Of a stretch of DNA of 64,000 nucleotides, positions 8,521 through 17,405 are shown piece by piece. The notes under the pieces were generated by a model. It did no database searches. It was not told the origin of the DNA and was given only the letters and a program-made list of their open reading frames with translations. The DNA lies in the IMG/VR virus record IMGVR_UViG_3300032213_001637, positions 45,022 through 109,021 of that record. One strand, given 5' to 3'. The first letter of the stretch is position 1. The number at the start of each line of letters is the position of its first letter. The DNA comes from a virus. The position numbers and the translations under genes are program-made.

Positions 8521-9339
8521 ATGAGTAAATTATCTGCTGTATTTATTGGAAATTGTCAAAATTCTGGAATTGTTACTTATCTTAAAAAGAACAAAGAATT
8601 TGCAGACAATTACGAGGTAAAAATTTACGCAAATTGGGAAATGATTAAAAATAAAGATTCTTTGCCGATCAAAGAATTATTAACTGCTGATTTATTTGTG
8701 TATCAACCATTACCCGATATATATGGCTGTTATTCTACAGATCCAACCGTCCCCGATTCTTTAATTCACTATTTAAAGTCATCATGTATTCAAATTTCGT
8801 ATCCATACGTATTTAACTCAGCATTATGGCCTATATATCAAAAAGGACATGAACAAAATTCTTGGTTTGGAGATAGTGTTATAAATAAATTGTTATTATC
8901 AAAAGCAACTCATGATGATATAATTAAACTATATCAATCAAATCAAATTGATTGGGAATATGAAAATAGGTTCAATGAATCAATGTCAATTCTAAAAACT
9001 AAAGAAATTATAACCGACGTAAAGATTTCTAATTATATCGAATCAGAATTACAAAATCGTCTTTTGTTTTTAATTCCACAACATCCTACAAGCATTATAT
9101 TTTTAAACATGGTTAATCAAATTTTAACAAAACTAAAAATGAATCAATTAAATGAGGATGTTATATTAGACAAAAATGAAACAAAATTACCAGACTCAAC
9201 ATATAACAATCCCAATGGAATGTTTCCAATTCACGCATCAGTAATTAATCATTATGGATTAAAAAACTGTGATGGTTATGTACTTGATGCAAATCAGTTT
9301 TATTTGGATAAACTTATAAAATATATAAATATGTTATAG
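8521..9339 (+). CDS. WcbI-family polysaccharide biosynthesis protein (putative acyl/acetyltransferase)
   Basis: A 272-residue protein with the GNCQ motif at residues 10-13 (FIGNCQNSG), preceded by a hydrophobic strand, and an ADLFVYQPLP stretch near residue 60. These are the recognisable elements of the WcbI domain known from capsule clusters, where it is proposed to bind acyl-CoA and acetylate the polysaccharide. The C-terminal half (beyond about residue 130) is low in recognisable motifs and Asn/Lys/Ile-rich. It is separated from its neighbours by short AT-rich gaps, unlike the other operon genes. Confidence 0.75.
   Translation: MSKLSAVFIGNCQNSGIVTYLKKNKEFADNYEVKIYANWEMIKNKDSLPIKELLTADLFVYQPLPDIYGCYSTDPTVPDSLIHYLKSSCIQISYPYVFNSALWPIYQKGHEQNSWFGDSVINKLLLSKATHDDIIKLYQSNQIDWEYENRFNESMSILKTKEIITDVKISNYIESELQNRLLFLIPQHPTSIIFLNMVNQILTKLKMNQLNEDVILDKNETKLPDSTYNNPNGMFPIHASVINHYGLKNCDGYVLDANQFYLDKLIKYINML
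9324..9331 (+). promoter_or_regulatory. T4-type late promoter-like octamer TATAAATA
   Basis: An exact TATAAATA octamer overlaps the 3' end of the WcbI-like gene, 31 nt upstream of the ATG of the HtrL-like gene and in the same orientation. T4 late promoters use this sequence as their -10 element. It is the only copy I found placed in sense orientation upstream of a gene. The local AT-richness means chance occurrence cannot be excluded. Confidence 0.35.
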
Positions 9340-9362
9340 TATTTACTATTAAAATAATAATT

Positions 9363-10112
9363 ATGACAACAATAGTTACAGCGTTATTTGATATTAACAG
9401 AAAACAATACGGCGACGGACGGTCATTTGAAAAATATTTAGAATGGCTTCCGGAAACATTATCATTATCTTCAAATTATGTTATCTACACTGAAGATAAA
9501 GTTGTACCATATATTCCAAAAAAAGATAACATCAAGGTTATAGTTTCATCATTGGAAGAAGTTCCACTATATCACAAACACGATCAAATTGAATCAATAC
9601 TTAAAAATCCAGAGTATTTAAACAAAATTAAAGATCCTCACCGCGTTGAATGTGTTTTACCGTTATATAACATAATTCAATATTCAAAGTTTGAATGGTT
9701 AAAACGAACAATCAAAGAAAATCCATTCAATTCATCATACTTTTTTTGGATGGACGCTGGGTGTAGTCGTTTTTTTGATAACCTCCCAAACTCTTTTCCC
9801 AATCCAGATAAACTTCCACCCAAGTTTTTGATTCAAGGTAATGCCAATACTAATAGAATTGTTATTGACGATAGTTACAAATGGATGTCAGACTGTGTAT
9901 TGGTAGGCACGTTCTTTGGAGGTCATTACGAATACGTAACCAAGGTTTCTGATCTCACGTTACAGTTCTTACAAGAAGAAATGTTGGATCAAAATATGAT
10001 TAATAACGAACAAATTGCATTAGCTTACATTTGTAAGCGTAATCCATCATTGTTTAATGTATATATACAGTTGAACGGACAACACTTACCCGTGTTAAAA
10101 ATACTTGTATGA
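9363..10112 (+). CDS. HtrL/YibB-like glycosyltransferase
   Basis: A 249-residue protein with the opening TTIVTALFDINRKQYGDGRS and the strongly conserved WMDAGCSRFF at residues 129-138. That is the metal-site motif of the HtrL/YibB/WlaTC-like family associated with LPS or capsule clusters. A second cluster, LVGTFFGGH, lies near residue 180. The family is thought to be a GT-A type transferase; its donor is unsettled. Overlaps the next gene by 4 nt. Confidence 0.8.
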   Translation: MTTIVTALFDINRKQYGDGRSFEKYLEWLPETLSLSSNYVIYTEDKVVPYIPKKDNIKVIVSSLEEVPLYHKHDQIESILKNPEYLNKIKDPHRVECVLPLYNIIQYSKFEWLKRTIKENPFNSSYFFWMDAGCSRFFDNLPNSFPNPDKLPPKFLIQGNANTNRIVIDDSYKWMSDCVLVGTFFGGHYEYVTKVSDLTLQFLQEEMLDQNMINNEQIALAYICKRNPSLFNVYIQLNGQHLPVLKILV

Positions 10113-10729
10113 ACGAAACATTTTTTGCAGAACATAAAGAGGATCAATTTCTTAGATTAAAATACTTTCCTGATTATAGTTACAAAGGTACTTTGGTTGA
10201 AGTCGGTGGAGCAACTCCCGAGTTTATATCTGTATCTCGTCACTTCACATTAAACGAATGGAGAACAGTTATTGTAGAACCAAATCCTACATTTGCTAAA
10301 CAACACCGTGATATTGGAAATGAAATATACGAATATGCACTATCTGACACTGAGGAAGATGATGTTGATTTTACATTGGTACATATCACCGGAGGCAATG
10401 TCACCGATCACGCATTTTCTTCTTTAAAGATTAAAGACTCATATCAGTCAATATCAAATGGATGGGTGAATAAATTAAATAAAACCCAAATTAAAGTTAA
10501 ACAACGTCGTTTGGACACAATAATTAAAGAAGCGAACATCGAACATATAGACATTCTTTCAGTTGATACCGAAGGTTGGGAATTAGAAGTTATGAAAGGA
10601 CTTAGTTTACTTAGACCCAAGGTAATCATGTTGGAAAATCTATTTAATGAAAACTCGTATCGTGAATATATGACCGAAAGAGGTTATAAGTTTGATACAC
10701 GAATTAAAGACTGTGACATTTATCTATGA
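10109..10729 (+). CDS. FkbM family methyltransferase
   Basis: A 206-residue protein. It shows LVEVGGATPEFISVS (SAM loop, about residues 29-43), VIVEPNPTFA (ribose-binding acidic residue, about 53-62), an EYALSDTEE segment, and the FkbM core ILSVDTEGWELEVMKG near residues 149-164, ending in a MLENLF strand. This is a canonical FkbM layout and a clearer member than the other one in this operon. Expected function: O-methylation of a glycosyl residue. It overlaps both neighbours by 4 nt. Confidence 0.85.
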   Translation: MNETFFAEHKEDQFLRLKYFPDYSYKGTLVEVGGATPEFISVSRHFTLNEWRTVIVEPNPTFAKQHRDIGNEIYEYALSDTEEDDVDFTLVHITGGNVTDHAFSSLKIKDSYQSISNGWVNKLNKTQIKVKQRRLDTIIKEANIEHIDILSVDTEGWELEVMKGLSLLRPKVIMLENLFNENSYREYMTERGYKFDTRIKDCDIYL

Positions 10730-11673
10730 AAATTTCAATTATTGGACCCGGAATTATGCCCATACCTCCTAAAGGATGGGGTGCTGTAGAATCTCTGATA
10801 TGGGATTATAATATCGAATTAACCAAACTTGGTTACGATGTGCAAATTGTCAACACACAAAATCGTCAAGAGATTATTAATCAAGTTAATCAATATAATC
10901 CTGACTTTGTACATCTTCAATACGACGACTTGTTTGATGTGTTACCATATATCAAATGTAAACACAAAGCCGCAACTACCCATTATGGCTACCTAGAACA
11001 ACCACATCGTTACGGTGGATATGCTCGAATCTTTGAAGCATTTCTTCGTGGAGACTTTAACATCATCTGTTTATCAGAAGGTATCAAAAACGTATATAAA
11101 AAATATGGTGCCAATGAAAATAGATTGTACATAGTGTGTAACGGTGCAAGACAAGACATGTTCCGATATACCTCCACGCCATCTAAACCCGAAAAGAGCG
11201 TTTATCTCGCTAAAATCACAGATCGAAAACGTCAGTGGATGTATCAAAACATCAATGACATTGACTTTATTGGCAATAAGGACGATAATCGGTTTAATTT
11301 CTCTCGTCCAAACTATATTGGAGAATGGGATAAGCCTACATTGTATGACAATCTAACCAATTATGCCAACTTGGTATTATTGAGTGATGGAGAAGCAGAT
11401 CCACTTGTGACTAAGGAAGCGTTAATTGCGGGTCTTGGAGTGGTTATTTCAGAATGTTCTGTTGCTAATTTGGACTTGTCAAAACCATATATTAGTGTAA
11501 TATCTGAAGATAAAATTTACGATTTAAACTACATTCGTGGCGTTATTGAAACCAACAGACAACAATCGTTGTTACACCGTGATGAAATTCGTCAATATGG
11601 AATTACTAATTTTGCGTGGGAAAACGTTGTGAAACAATATATTAATGTAGTAAATCAAATTATCTCAAAATAA
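10726..11673 (+). CDS. GT4-like glycosyltransferase
   Basis: A 315-residue GT-B enzyme. The N-terminus contains MPIPPKGWGAVESLIWDY (about residues 12-29), the acceptor-side loop shared with the N-terminal domain of the gene at 58617-60713, so the two are paralogues. LSEGIKNVYKKYG near residue 120 and DGEADPLVTKEALIAG near residues 223-238, in the position of the GT4 E-x7-E helix, define the donor domain. It is followed 3 nt later by UDP-galactopyranose mutase. Confidence 0.82.
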   Translation: MKISIIGPGIMPIPPKGWGAVESLIWDYNIELTKLGYDVQIVNTQNRQEIINQVNQYNPDFVHLQYDDLFDVLPYIKCKHKAATTHYGYLEQPHRYGGYARIFEAFLRGDFNIICLSEGIKNVYKKYGANENRLYIVCNGARQDMFRYTSTPSKPEKSVYLAKITDRKRQWMYQNINDIDFIGNKDDNRFNFSRPNYIGEWDKPTLYDNLTNYANLVLLSDGEADPLVTKEALIAGLGVVISECSVANLDLSKPYISVISEDKIYDLNYIRGVIETNRQQSLLHRDEIRQYGITNFAWENVVKQYINVVNQIISK

Positions 11674-11676
11674 GTT

Positions 11677-12762
11677 ATGTACGATTATTTAATTGTAGGC
11701 AGTGGTATGTTTGGATCAGTGTGTGCAAGAGAACTCACTGATAAAGGTTACAAGTGTTTGGTGATTGAAAAACGCAATCATATTGGTGGCAATTGTTATA
11801 CTGAAAACAAAGATGGTATTAACATTCACAAGTATGGCGCTCACATATTTCACACATCCAATAAAGAGATTTGGGATTATATCAATAAGTTTGCGAAGTT
11901 TAATAACTTTGTAAATCATGTCAAGGTCAATTATAACGGTCAAATTTATTCTTTTCCGGTTAACATGATGACACTGCATCAAATCTATGGAGTAACCACA
12001 CCAGAACAAGCAAAAAAGAAACTAGATGAAGTTCGTATTCACAATGAAAATCCAAAGAACTTAGAAGAGTGGATACTATCGCAAGTAGGAAAAGAAATAT
12101 ACGAAATATTCATCAAAGGATATACCACAAAACAATGGGGAAGACATCCCGTAGATTTACCATCTTCCATTATTAAACGTCTTCCTATTCGATTTACCTA
12201 CGATGATAGTTACTATGGACTTGACTATCAAGGTGTTCCTATCGGTGGTTACACTCAAATATTTGAAAAGTTATTGGATGGAATCGAAGTACGGTTGAAT
12301 GAGGACTATCTTCAAAACAAAGAGTCACTTAACAATGTCGCTAAAAAAGTTATTTATACCGGTTCAATTGATGCATACTATAACTACTGTTTTGGAAACT
12401 TGAACTACAGAAGTCTAAAGTTTGAAACTGAACGAATTGAAATACCGGATTATCAAGGAAACGCAGTTGTCAACTATACAGAACTTCATGTTCCATTTAC
12501 CCGAATTCTTGAACATAAACATTTTGATCCTGTTAATACAAACTTCACCTATATTACACGTGAATATCCAAGAGAATATGGTGAAGGACTTGAACCATAT
12601 TATCCTATAAATGATAAAGTTAATACACCAATATATGAGAAGTATAAAACATTAACTGAAAAAGAATCGAATGTTATATTTGGTGGTCGGTTGGCTGAAT
12701 ATAGATACTATGATATGCATCAAGTGATTGGTTCCGCATTACACACCTGTAAAAAACTATGA
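11677..12762 (+). CDS. glf: UDP-galactopyranose mutase
   Basis: A 361-residue flavoenzyme that isomerises UDP-galactopyranose to UDP-galactofuranose. The FAD-binding Rossmann motif is at the N-terminus (IVGSGMFGSVCAREL, then LVIEKRNHIGGNCY). The family-specific KYGAHIFHTSNKEIWDYI stretch follows at about residues 49-66, with further conserved YTTKQWGRHP near 149-158 and FGGRLAEYRYYDMH towards the C-terminus. The length is typical. It implies that at least one glycosyltransferase in this operon uses UDP-Galf. It overlaps the next gene by 4 nt. Confidence 0.95.
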   Translation: MYDYLIVGSGMFGSVCARELTDKGYKCLVIEKRNHIGGNCYTENKDGINIHKYGAHIFHTSNKEIWDYINKFAKFNNFVNHVKVNYNGQIYSFPVNMMTLHQIYGVTTPEQAKKKLDEVRIHNENPKNLEEWILSQVGKEIYEIFIKGYTTKQWGRHPVDLPSSIIKRLPIRFTYDDSYYGLDYQGVPIGGYTQIFEKLLDGIEVRLNEDYLQNKESLNNVAKKVIYTGSIDAYYNYCFGNLNYRSLKFETERIEIPDYQGNAVVNYTELHVPFTRILEHKHFDPVNTNFTYITREYPREYGEGLEPYYPINDKVNTPIYEKYKTLTEKESNVIFGGRLAEYRYYDMHQVIGSALHTCKKL

Positions 12763-13664
12763 AAATACAAATTGTTACACACCTTCTTCCCCACGAATTA
12801 GATGAATTTGAACGTCAATTGACCGTATTGAGTCAAGAAATGATTGATTGTCATGAAGTTACCTTGGATGTTACATTGAATTTGAACACAGTTGATTGGA
12901 ACAAAACAAAAATTCCAAAGGATTTCTTTATTGAGAAGTTCGAATCATTGTCAAAGTACGTTACTCATACCAGTTGGGCAAGAAACTACATCTTTGATGT
13001 AGATGACCATGGTACTTGTAGAGGGATCAACGACAAACGTCGTAATAGCATACGTAAATACGGTAAAGATGTAGACGCATTTATATACTTGGATTCAGAC
13101 TTGGTATTTCCTCCAGCAACTTTGTCATATTCGATACACTGTGCTACTCAGGTAAAGAACAAATATTATATTATTTCACCTCAAATCACCAAAATTTGGG
13201 ATCAAACATGGGACCATTTGGTAAATCATCAGTTCATTAACAACAAATATGGAAGTGAAAAGACGATCAATCCATATTTTGAAGTCAACCGTAAATCATA
13301 TTTGAATCACATCAATCTTATCAAATGTGATCCTACCAAATTTGGTGGTGGATGGTTCAATTTAATTAGTTCCAACCTATTAACATTTACAGATATACCC
13401 GATGCACTTGGACCCTATGGCGTTGATGATACCTATGTTATGTTCGCGGCTCAAATCATGAAAGTCAATAATATTGATTTCCAACAATATTTAATGGAAC
13501 ACATTATTGTAGCTGAGAACTATTTATTGAGACACAATTCATACAAAGATTACATAACCTATTTCGAAGACAGAAACAACTTCAAAAGCAAGGCGGAGGC
13601 ATCATTAGGCGACTGCCTAAGAGACTTTGTTAACAAAAACCAATACACATTCAAACATCTATGA
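12759..13664 (+). CDS. Putative GT-A glycosyltransferase
   Basis: A 301-residue protein. The best motif is FIYLDSDLVFPPATLSYS near residues 108-125, where the DSD would bind the divalent metal and the nucleotide-sugar. Further on are GGGWFNLISSNLL and GPYGVDDTYVMFAAQ, whose acidic DD pair is at the place of the catalytic base in many GT-A enzymes. Placement right after UDP-galactopyranose mutase makes a galactofuranosyl or similar transfer conceivable, but nothing in the sequence proves it. Confidence 0.65.
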   Translation: MKIQIVTHLLPHELDEFERQLTVLSQEMIDCHEVTLDVTLNLNTVDWNKTKIPKDFFIEKFESLSKYVTHTSWARNYIFDVDDHGTCRGINDKRRNSIRKYGKDVDAFIYLDSDLVFPPATLSYSIHCATQVKNKYYIISPQITKIWDQTWDHLVNHQFINNKYGSEKTINPYFEVNRKSYLNHINLIKCDPTKFGGGWFNLISSNLLTFTDIPDALGPYGVDDTYVMFAAQIMKVNNIDFQQYLMEHIIVAENYLLRHNSYKDYITYFEDRNNFKSKAEASLGDCLRDFVNKNQYTFKHL

Positions 13665-14014
13665 TAAACCTGATAAACATACTAAATACTACATTTATTG
13701 GAGTTGCATTTTTGGTTGTGTGGTTTCATACAGAAGCGTTTCTTGAATACAGTGGTTTGTTTAAAATGAAACGTCTTTTTAAAATAGATGAATTTGAAAA
13801 AGCACAAGAAAACGATTTCAGTTTAGAATACTTACAGTGGATAAAACAAACCTATCCAAACTTCTTCACTAAACTTGTCAATTGCCCGTGGTGTATTGGG
13901 TTTTGGTTTACCGTATTATCTTCATGGATTTTCTCCACGTTTTACATATTTCCCGTAACTTATGTGTTTACACTTGTTATATATTTACTTATCGTAAATA
14001 AGTTTTTTAAATAA
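13661..14014 (+). CDS. Small membrane protein with CPWC motif
   Basis: A 117-residue protein with three hydrophobic stretches: about residues 8-22, 78-95 (IGFWFTVLSSWIFSTFYIF) and 96-114. The CPWCIGFW motif at about residues 73-80 precedes the second one. A Cys-x-x-Cys followed by Gly/Ser-Phe-Trp at a membrane boundary is typical of the small DUF1360-like membrane proteins; that link is tentative. It overlaps the preceding glycosyltransferase stop by 4 nt and may anchor glycan-related steps to the inner membrane. Confidence 0.6.
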   Translation: MINLINILNTTFIGVAFLVVWFHTEAFLEYSGLFKMKRLFKIDEFEKAQENDFSLEYLQWIKQTYPNFFTKLVNCPWCIGFWFTVLSSWIFSTFYIFPVTYVFTLVIYLLIVNKFFK

Positions 14015-14015
14015 T

Positions 14016-14309
14016 ATGATACTGGTTCAAAACTTCACCGAATTTTACAACATATTAAAAACGCACAATGGAATACCCAATTCAGTTTCTAAACTGAAAG
14101 AGTATGTATTATTGGTAGAACGTTTTAAAAATACGTGCAGTTGTAGAGGTACCGAAAAACAACGTGTAAAAAACGAGTGTGAATCCCAATACCGATTATT
14201 GGTTATAACCGAAGTTAGTAACCATATCAATCTATTCAAAAACTCTTTGGGTGATGGTAACATTAAATTTATTCAAAATAATGTTATCATCCAAGAGTTT
14301 AATGTTTGA
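14016..14309 (+). CDS. Hypothetical protein
   Basis: A 97-residue mostly helical protein with no recognised family. It has one CSC pair (about residues 43-45) and a charged middle (CRGTEKQRVKNECESQYRL). It is the last gene of the plus-strand operon, starts 1 nt after the membrane-protein stop, and its TGA at 14307-14309 directly abuts the stop codon of the convergent rmlB gene with no spacer. Confidence 0.5.
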   Translation: MILVQNFTEFYNILKTHNGIPNSVSKLKEYVLLVERFKNTCSCRGTEKQRVKNECESQYRLLVITEVSNHINLFKNSLGDGNIKFIQNNVIIQEFNV

Positions 14310-15272
14310 TTATAGATAACTTTCAATAGTTGTCTTTAAAGCGTTTGAAAAGTCTGTAAGGTTCATTTGTCCAAACTTCTGTTCATAATCAAAGGTCTCA
14401 ATCGAATAACGCAAGTCATGTCCCTTGCGATCTTCTACATAGTTGATATAATCATAGTCGATCTTAGTGTTAGTAACATCTTCATAAACAGATTTAATAT
14501 GTTCAATCAACTCAAGATTGGTTAATTCATTCTTTCCGCCAATCAAATACTGACTTCCTACATCCCCAGTTTCAAGAACGTCCCAAATACAGTTAACGTG
14601 ATCTTTTACATAAATCCAATCACGTACATTTTGACCAGTTCCATATACAGGAATTGGTTCACGGTTTTTCAACTTACGAATACAAGTTGGAATTAACTTT
14701 TCACCATTTTGTCTTGGTCCAAAATTATTGCTACAATTAGTAATGATAGCAGGTAACTTATATGTCTTAACATAACTACGTACAAGTAAGTCACTTGCAG
14801 CCTTTGTGGCAGAATATGGACTGTTGGGTCGATATGGACTATCTACAGTAAATGAAGACTCCTTTGCATTCAATGATCCATACACTTCATCAGTGGATAT
14901 ATGAATAAACTTCTCTACCTTTCCATAATCATATATCGCTTTAATCAAATTAAATGTTCCCAAAACATTGGTGGTAACAAACGGATCGGGAGAATAAATT
15001 GAATTATCAACATGAGTTTCTGCGGCAAAGTTTACTACATGAGTAATCTCAAACTTATTCAACGTCTGCCACAGAATAACACCATCGTTAATATCCGCAA
15101 CATAATGTTTATATCGTGGATCAACATTAAACTGTAAATTCTTATTGGCAGCATATGTTAACTTATCAAAGTTAATGATATTGTCAATATCAGGATTGTT
15201 CAATAACTTCTCTACAAAATGTGATCCTATAAAACCACATCCACCTGTGACTAAAACGTTTTTCTTATTCAT
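14310..15272 (-). CDS. rmlB: dTDP-glucose 4,6-dehydratase
   Basis: A 320-residue extended short-chain dehydrogenase that converts dTDP-glucose to dTDP-4-keto-6-deoxyglucose. Seen: the NAD-binding glycine loop TGGCGFIGSHF at residues 9-19, the HISTDEVYG active-site segment at about 124-132 (Thr, Asp, Glu catalytic set), the YSATK Tyr/Lys pair at 153/157, and NNFGPRQ plus GTGQNVRDWIYV in the substrate domain. It is slightly shorter than bacterial RmlB (about 350). The start overlaps the C-methyltransferase stop by 4 nt. It is part of a four-gene dTDP-sugar operon with rmlA upstream. Confidence 0.93.
   Translation of the reverse strand: MNKKNVLVTGGCGFIGSHFVEKLLNNPDIDNIINFDKLTYAANKNLQFNVDPRYKHYVADINDGVILWQTLNKFEITHVVNFAAETHVDNSIYSPDPFVTTNVLGTFNLIKAIYDYGKVEKFIHISTDEVYGSLNAKESSFTVDSPYRPNSPYSATKAASDLLVRSYVKTYKLPAIITNCSNNFGPRQNGEKLIPTCIRKLKNREPIPVYGTGQNVRDWIYVKDHVNCIWDVLETGDVGSQYLIGGKNELTNLELIEHIKSVYEDVTNTKIDYDYINYVEDRKGHDLRYSIETFDYEQKFGQMNLTDFSNALKTTIESYL
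14314..14335 (+). terminator. Weak hairpin at the convergent junction
   Basis: An 8-bp stem (AGATAACT / AGTTGTCT, one G-U pair) with a 6-nt loop lies within the last codons of rmlB. On the plus strand it is followed by CTTTAAA. It is the only structure near the point where the plus and minus operons meet and could end plus-strand transcription, but the T-run is very short. Confidence 0.3.
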
Positions 15273-16528
15273 ATAATTTCAAATGTGGGACACGGAACAA
15301 TAAAATGACCACCAGCCATCAAATACGGTGCTTCTCTCCTCTTGAATTCATCAATAAAATGCCAAGGCAAAATCAAAAGATAATCTGGTCTAGCCTTTCT
15401 CATTTCATTTTCAGAATATATAGGAATGTCAGTGCCAACTGTTCTTAGTCCAAATTTATATGGACTACGTTCAGCCGCACCATCAATCAACCGTTTATCC
15501 AATCCAAAGTACTGTAATAATGTATTTCCCTTAGTAGATGCTCCGTATACCCAAATCTTTTTACCTTTCAACTTCTCTTGTTTGATGAAGTTATACGTTT
15601 TAATCTTCAACTCTTGAAGTTTCTTATAGAAATCCATGTAAAATTCAATAGTGTTTGCACCAATCTTGTTTTCATATTCCAAAATAGAGTTTACACGATA
15701 ACGAGCGACATCACGATATGGCGCAGTAGCGAAAGAAGTAACCTTAGCGACATCTTTCTGTAGATATACTCTAAATGATCCACCGTTAACATCATTCAAC
15801 TCACAATCAACAATTTTAAACTTGGCTCTATCAGCAACATGTTTAAATGAATGTAATGAATAGTACATTAAATGTTCATGACAAATGTTATCAAATGCCA
15901 TTTGTTGAATCATCAACGGAGTATAACTCATTTGAACCACAAACATTCCTTCATCACCCAACACGTCATAAATCTCATTCATGAACGCAACTGGGTCAGG
16001 CAAGTCATAGAACATCGCAATACATGTGATTACGTCACACTTACGTCCTTTAAAAATACTTCGATCAAATGCGTCCTTAGAGAAGTAGTCTTGAATTACC
16101 TGATCAGCAAACTTAACACTCTCTTTGGTATATGAATCATCCGCTGGATCAATTCCTAGACGAGCATATGGTGTGGGAACATAGTTCAACAACGTTCCAT
16201 CGTTACACGCAATATCCAACCATAACGGAGTATCACATGGAATGTGCACATTGATACAACTATCAACCACGTTTTTAAGTTGATTACGCATGGTTTGATT
16301 AGTACCAGAACGATACCAATACTGACCATACATTTTGTTTGGATCGGCGCCCTGTTCTAACTGTACCAACTTTGATGTCGGTGAAAACATCAACTTCATT
16401 TCAGACTTATAATCGTCAGATGGTTGTTTTTTTACAAAGTTTGAAATGAACAAATTACCCAACGTAAACAACGGAGTTAATGTATCATTTGATACCCGAC
16501 AATTTGTAACTTTTTCAGTATATTTCAT
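15269..16528 (-). CDS. Sugar C-methyltransferase (NDP-hexose 3-C-methyltransferase type)
   Basis: A 419-residue protein with the three-part architecture of NDP-hexose C-methyltransferases. The N-terminal domain would normally bind zinc; here most Cys of that site are missing, with only Cys10 evident. The SAM-binding domain has LDIACNDGTLL at about residues 104-114 and the family signature FDNICHEHLMYYSL at about 212-225. The C-terminal Rossmann domain shows IWVYGASTKGNTLL near residue 330. These enzymes add a branching methyl to a 4-keto sugar nucleotide, which fits the flanking RmlB and reductase. Which carbon is methylated cannot be read from sequence. Confidence 0.85.
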   Translation of the reverse strand: MKYTEKVTNCRVSNDTLTPLFTLGNLFISNFVKKQPSDDYKSEMKLMFSPTSKLVQLEQGADPNKMYGQYWYRSGTNQTMRNQLKNVVDSCINVHIPCDTPLWLDIACNDGTLLNYVPTPYARLGIDPADDSYTKESVKFADQVIQDYFSKDAFDRSIFKGRKCDVITCIAMFYDLPDPVAFMNEIYDVLGDEGMFVVQMSYTPLMIQQMAFDNICHEHLMYYSLHSFKHVADRAKFKIVDCELNDVNGGSFRVYLQKDVAKVTSFATAPYRDVARYRVNSILEYENKIGANTIEFYMDFYKKLQELKIKTYNFIKQEKLKGKKIWVYGASTKGNTLLQYFGLDKRLIDGAAERSPYKFGLRTVGTDIPIYSENEMRKARPDYLLILPWHFIDEFKRREAPYLMAGGHFIVPCPTFEII

Positions 16529-16529
16529 A

Positions 16530-17390
16530 TTATTTCCAGTTCTCTAAACAGTAATCTAATGCTTCATCTACAGTTCTCATTTTAATTCCAGTTGATAACA
16601 ATTTTTGATTGTTCATAACACAGTTGGAACGTGGTGTTTTTGCGGCTGTGGTATAAAACGATTCTTCATTATCAAAAAATTCGAAGACTTTATCTTTAGC
16701 AATAGTCTTTTGCATTTTTTCAATAACTTGTTTTGTAGTTATAAATCCAGTATTAGTAACGTTGTAAATACCATACGGTACATCTCGCGTAATAGTTTCA
16801 ATACAAGCACGTACAAACTCTTGTTTATTAGATATAGAATTTTCAGCATCTAATAGTTTTTTATAATTCAACATTTTGGATAGATAATTACGAGGATTGT
16901 CAATATCTTCAAATGGAATTCTCAATCGCCAAATATAATGTTTAGGAGAATTCTTTATGATGATATTTTCCGCCATAGCCTTTGTTCCACTATAAAAGCT
17001 ACAATTGTTTTGTTCAAAACTGAAATTGGGAGGATCAAATTCGGTAAACGGACTTCCATCACTACGCCGTCCAGTATAAATACACCCACTTGACACATGT
17101 GCAAACGTAATATTATTGTTTCCACAAAACGTTGACAATATAGTAGGTAGTACAACATTACCATAAATGGTGTTATGTTTATCAGTTTCACACGCATCTA
17201 CATTTGGTTTGCCAGTGTATCCAGCACAATTAATGATTGCAGTTAACTTTAACGATTTGTGTAGAAGTTGTAATTGTGTGTATGTAATGTCCCTAGAAGG
17301 AATATGTGTACGAGTTGGAATTCCTTTTTGAAATAGTTGTTTATAAAACTCTTTTCCAACATAACCATTTGAACCTAATAATAAAATCAT
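16530..17390 (-). CDS. RmlD-like dTDP-4-keto-sugar reductase (SDR)
   Basis: A 286-residue extended SDR with LLGSNGYVGKEF (NAD(P)-binding loop, residues 4-15), INCAGYTGKPNVDACE (about 53-68, the RmlD-type substrate/cofactor strand), VSSGCIYTG (about 99-107) and YSGTK with catalytic Tyr133 and Lys137. It would reduce the 4-keto group of the dTDP-sugar after RmlB and the C-methyltransferase. A 3,5-epimerase (RmlC) is absent from the module, so the product need not be rhamnose-like. It starts 15 nt downstream of the rmlA stop. Confidence 0.82.
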   Translation of the reverse strand: MILLLGSNGYVGKEFYKQLFQKGIPTRTHIPSRDITYTQLQLLHKSLKLTAIINCAGYTGKPNVDACETDKHNTIYGNVVLPTILSTFCGNNNITFAHVSSGCIYTGRRSDGSPFTEFDPPNFSFEQNNCSFYSGTKAMAENIIIKNSPKHYIWRLRIPFEDIDNPRNYLSKMLNYKKLLDAENSISNKQEFVRACIETITRDVPYGIYNVTNTGFITTKQVIEKMQKTIAKDKVFEFFDNEESFYTTAAKTPRSNCVMNNQKLLSTGIKMRTVDEALDYCLENWK

Positions 17391-17405
17391 AACCGGGAAT
17401 ATATA

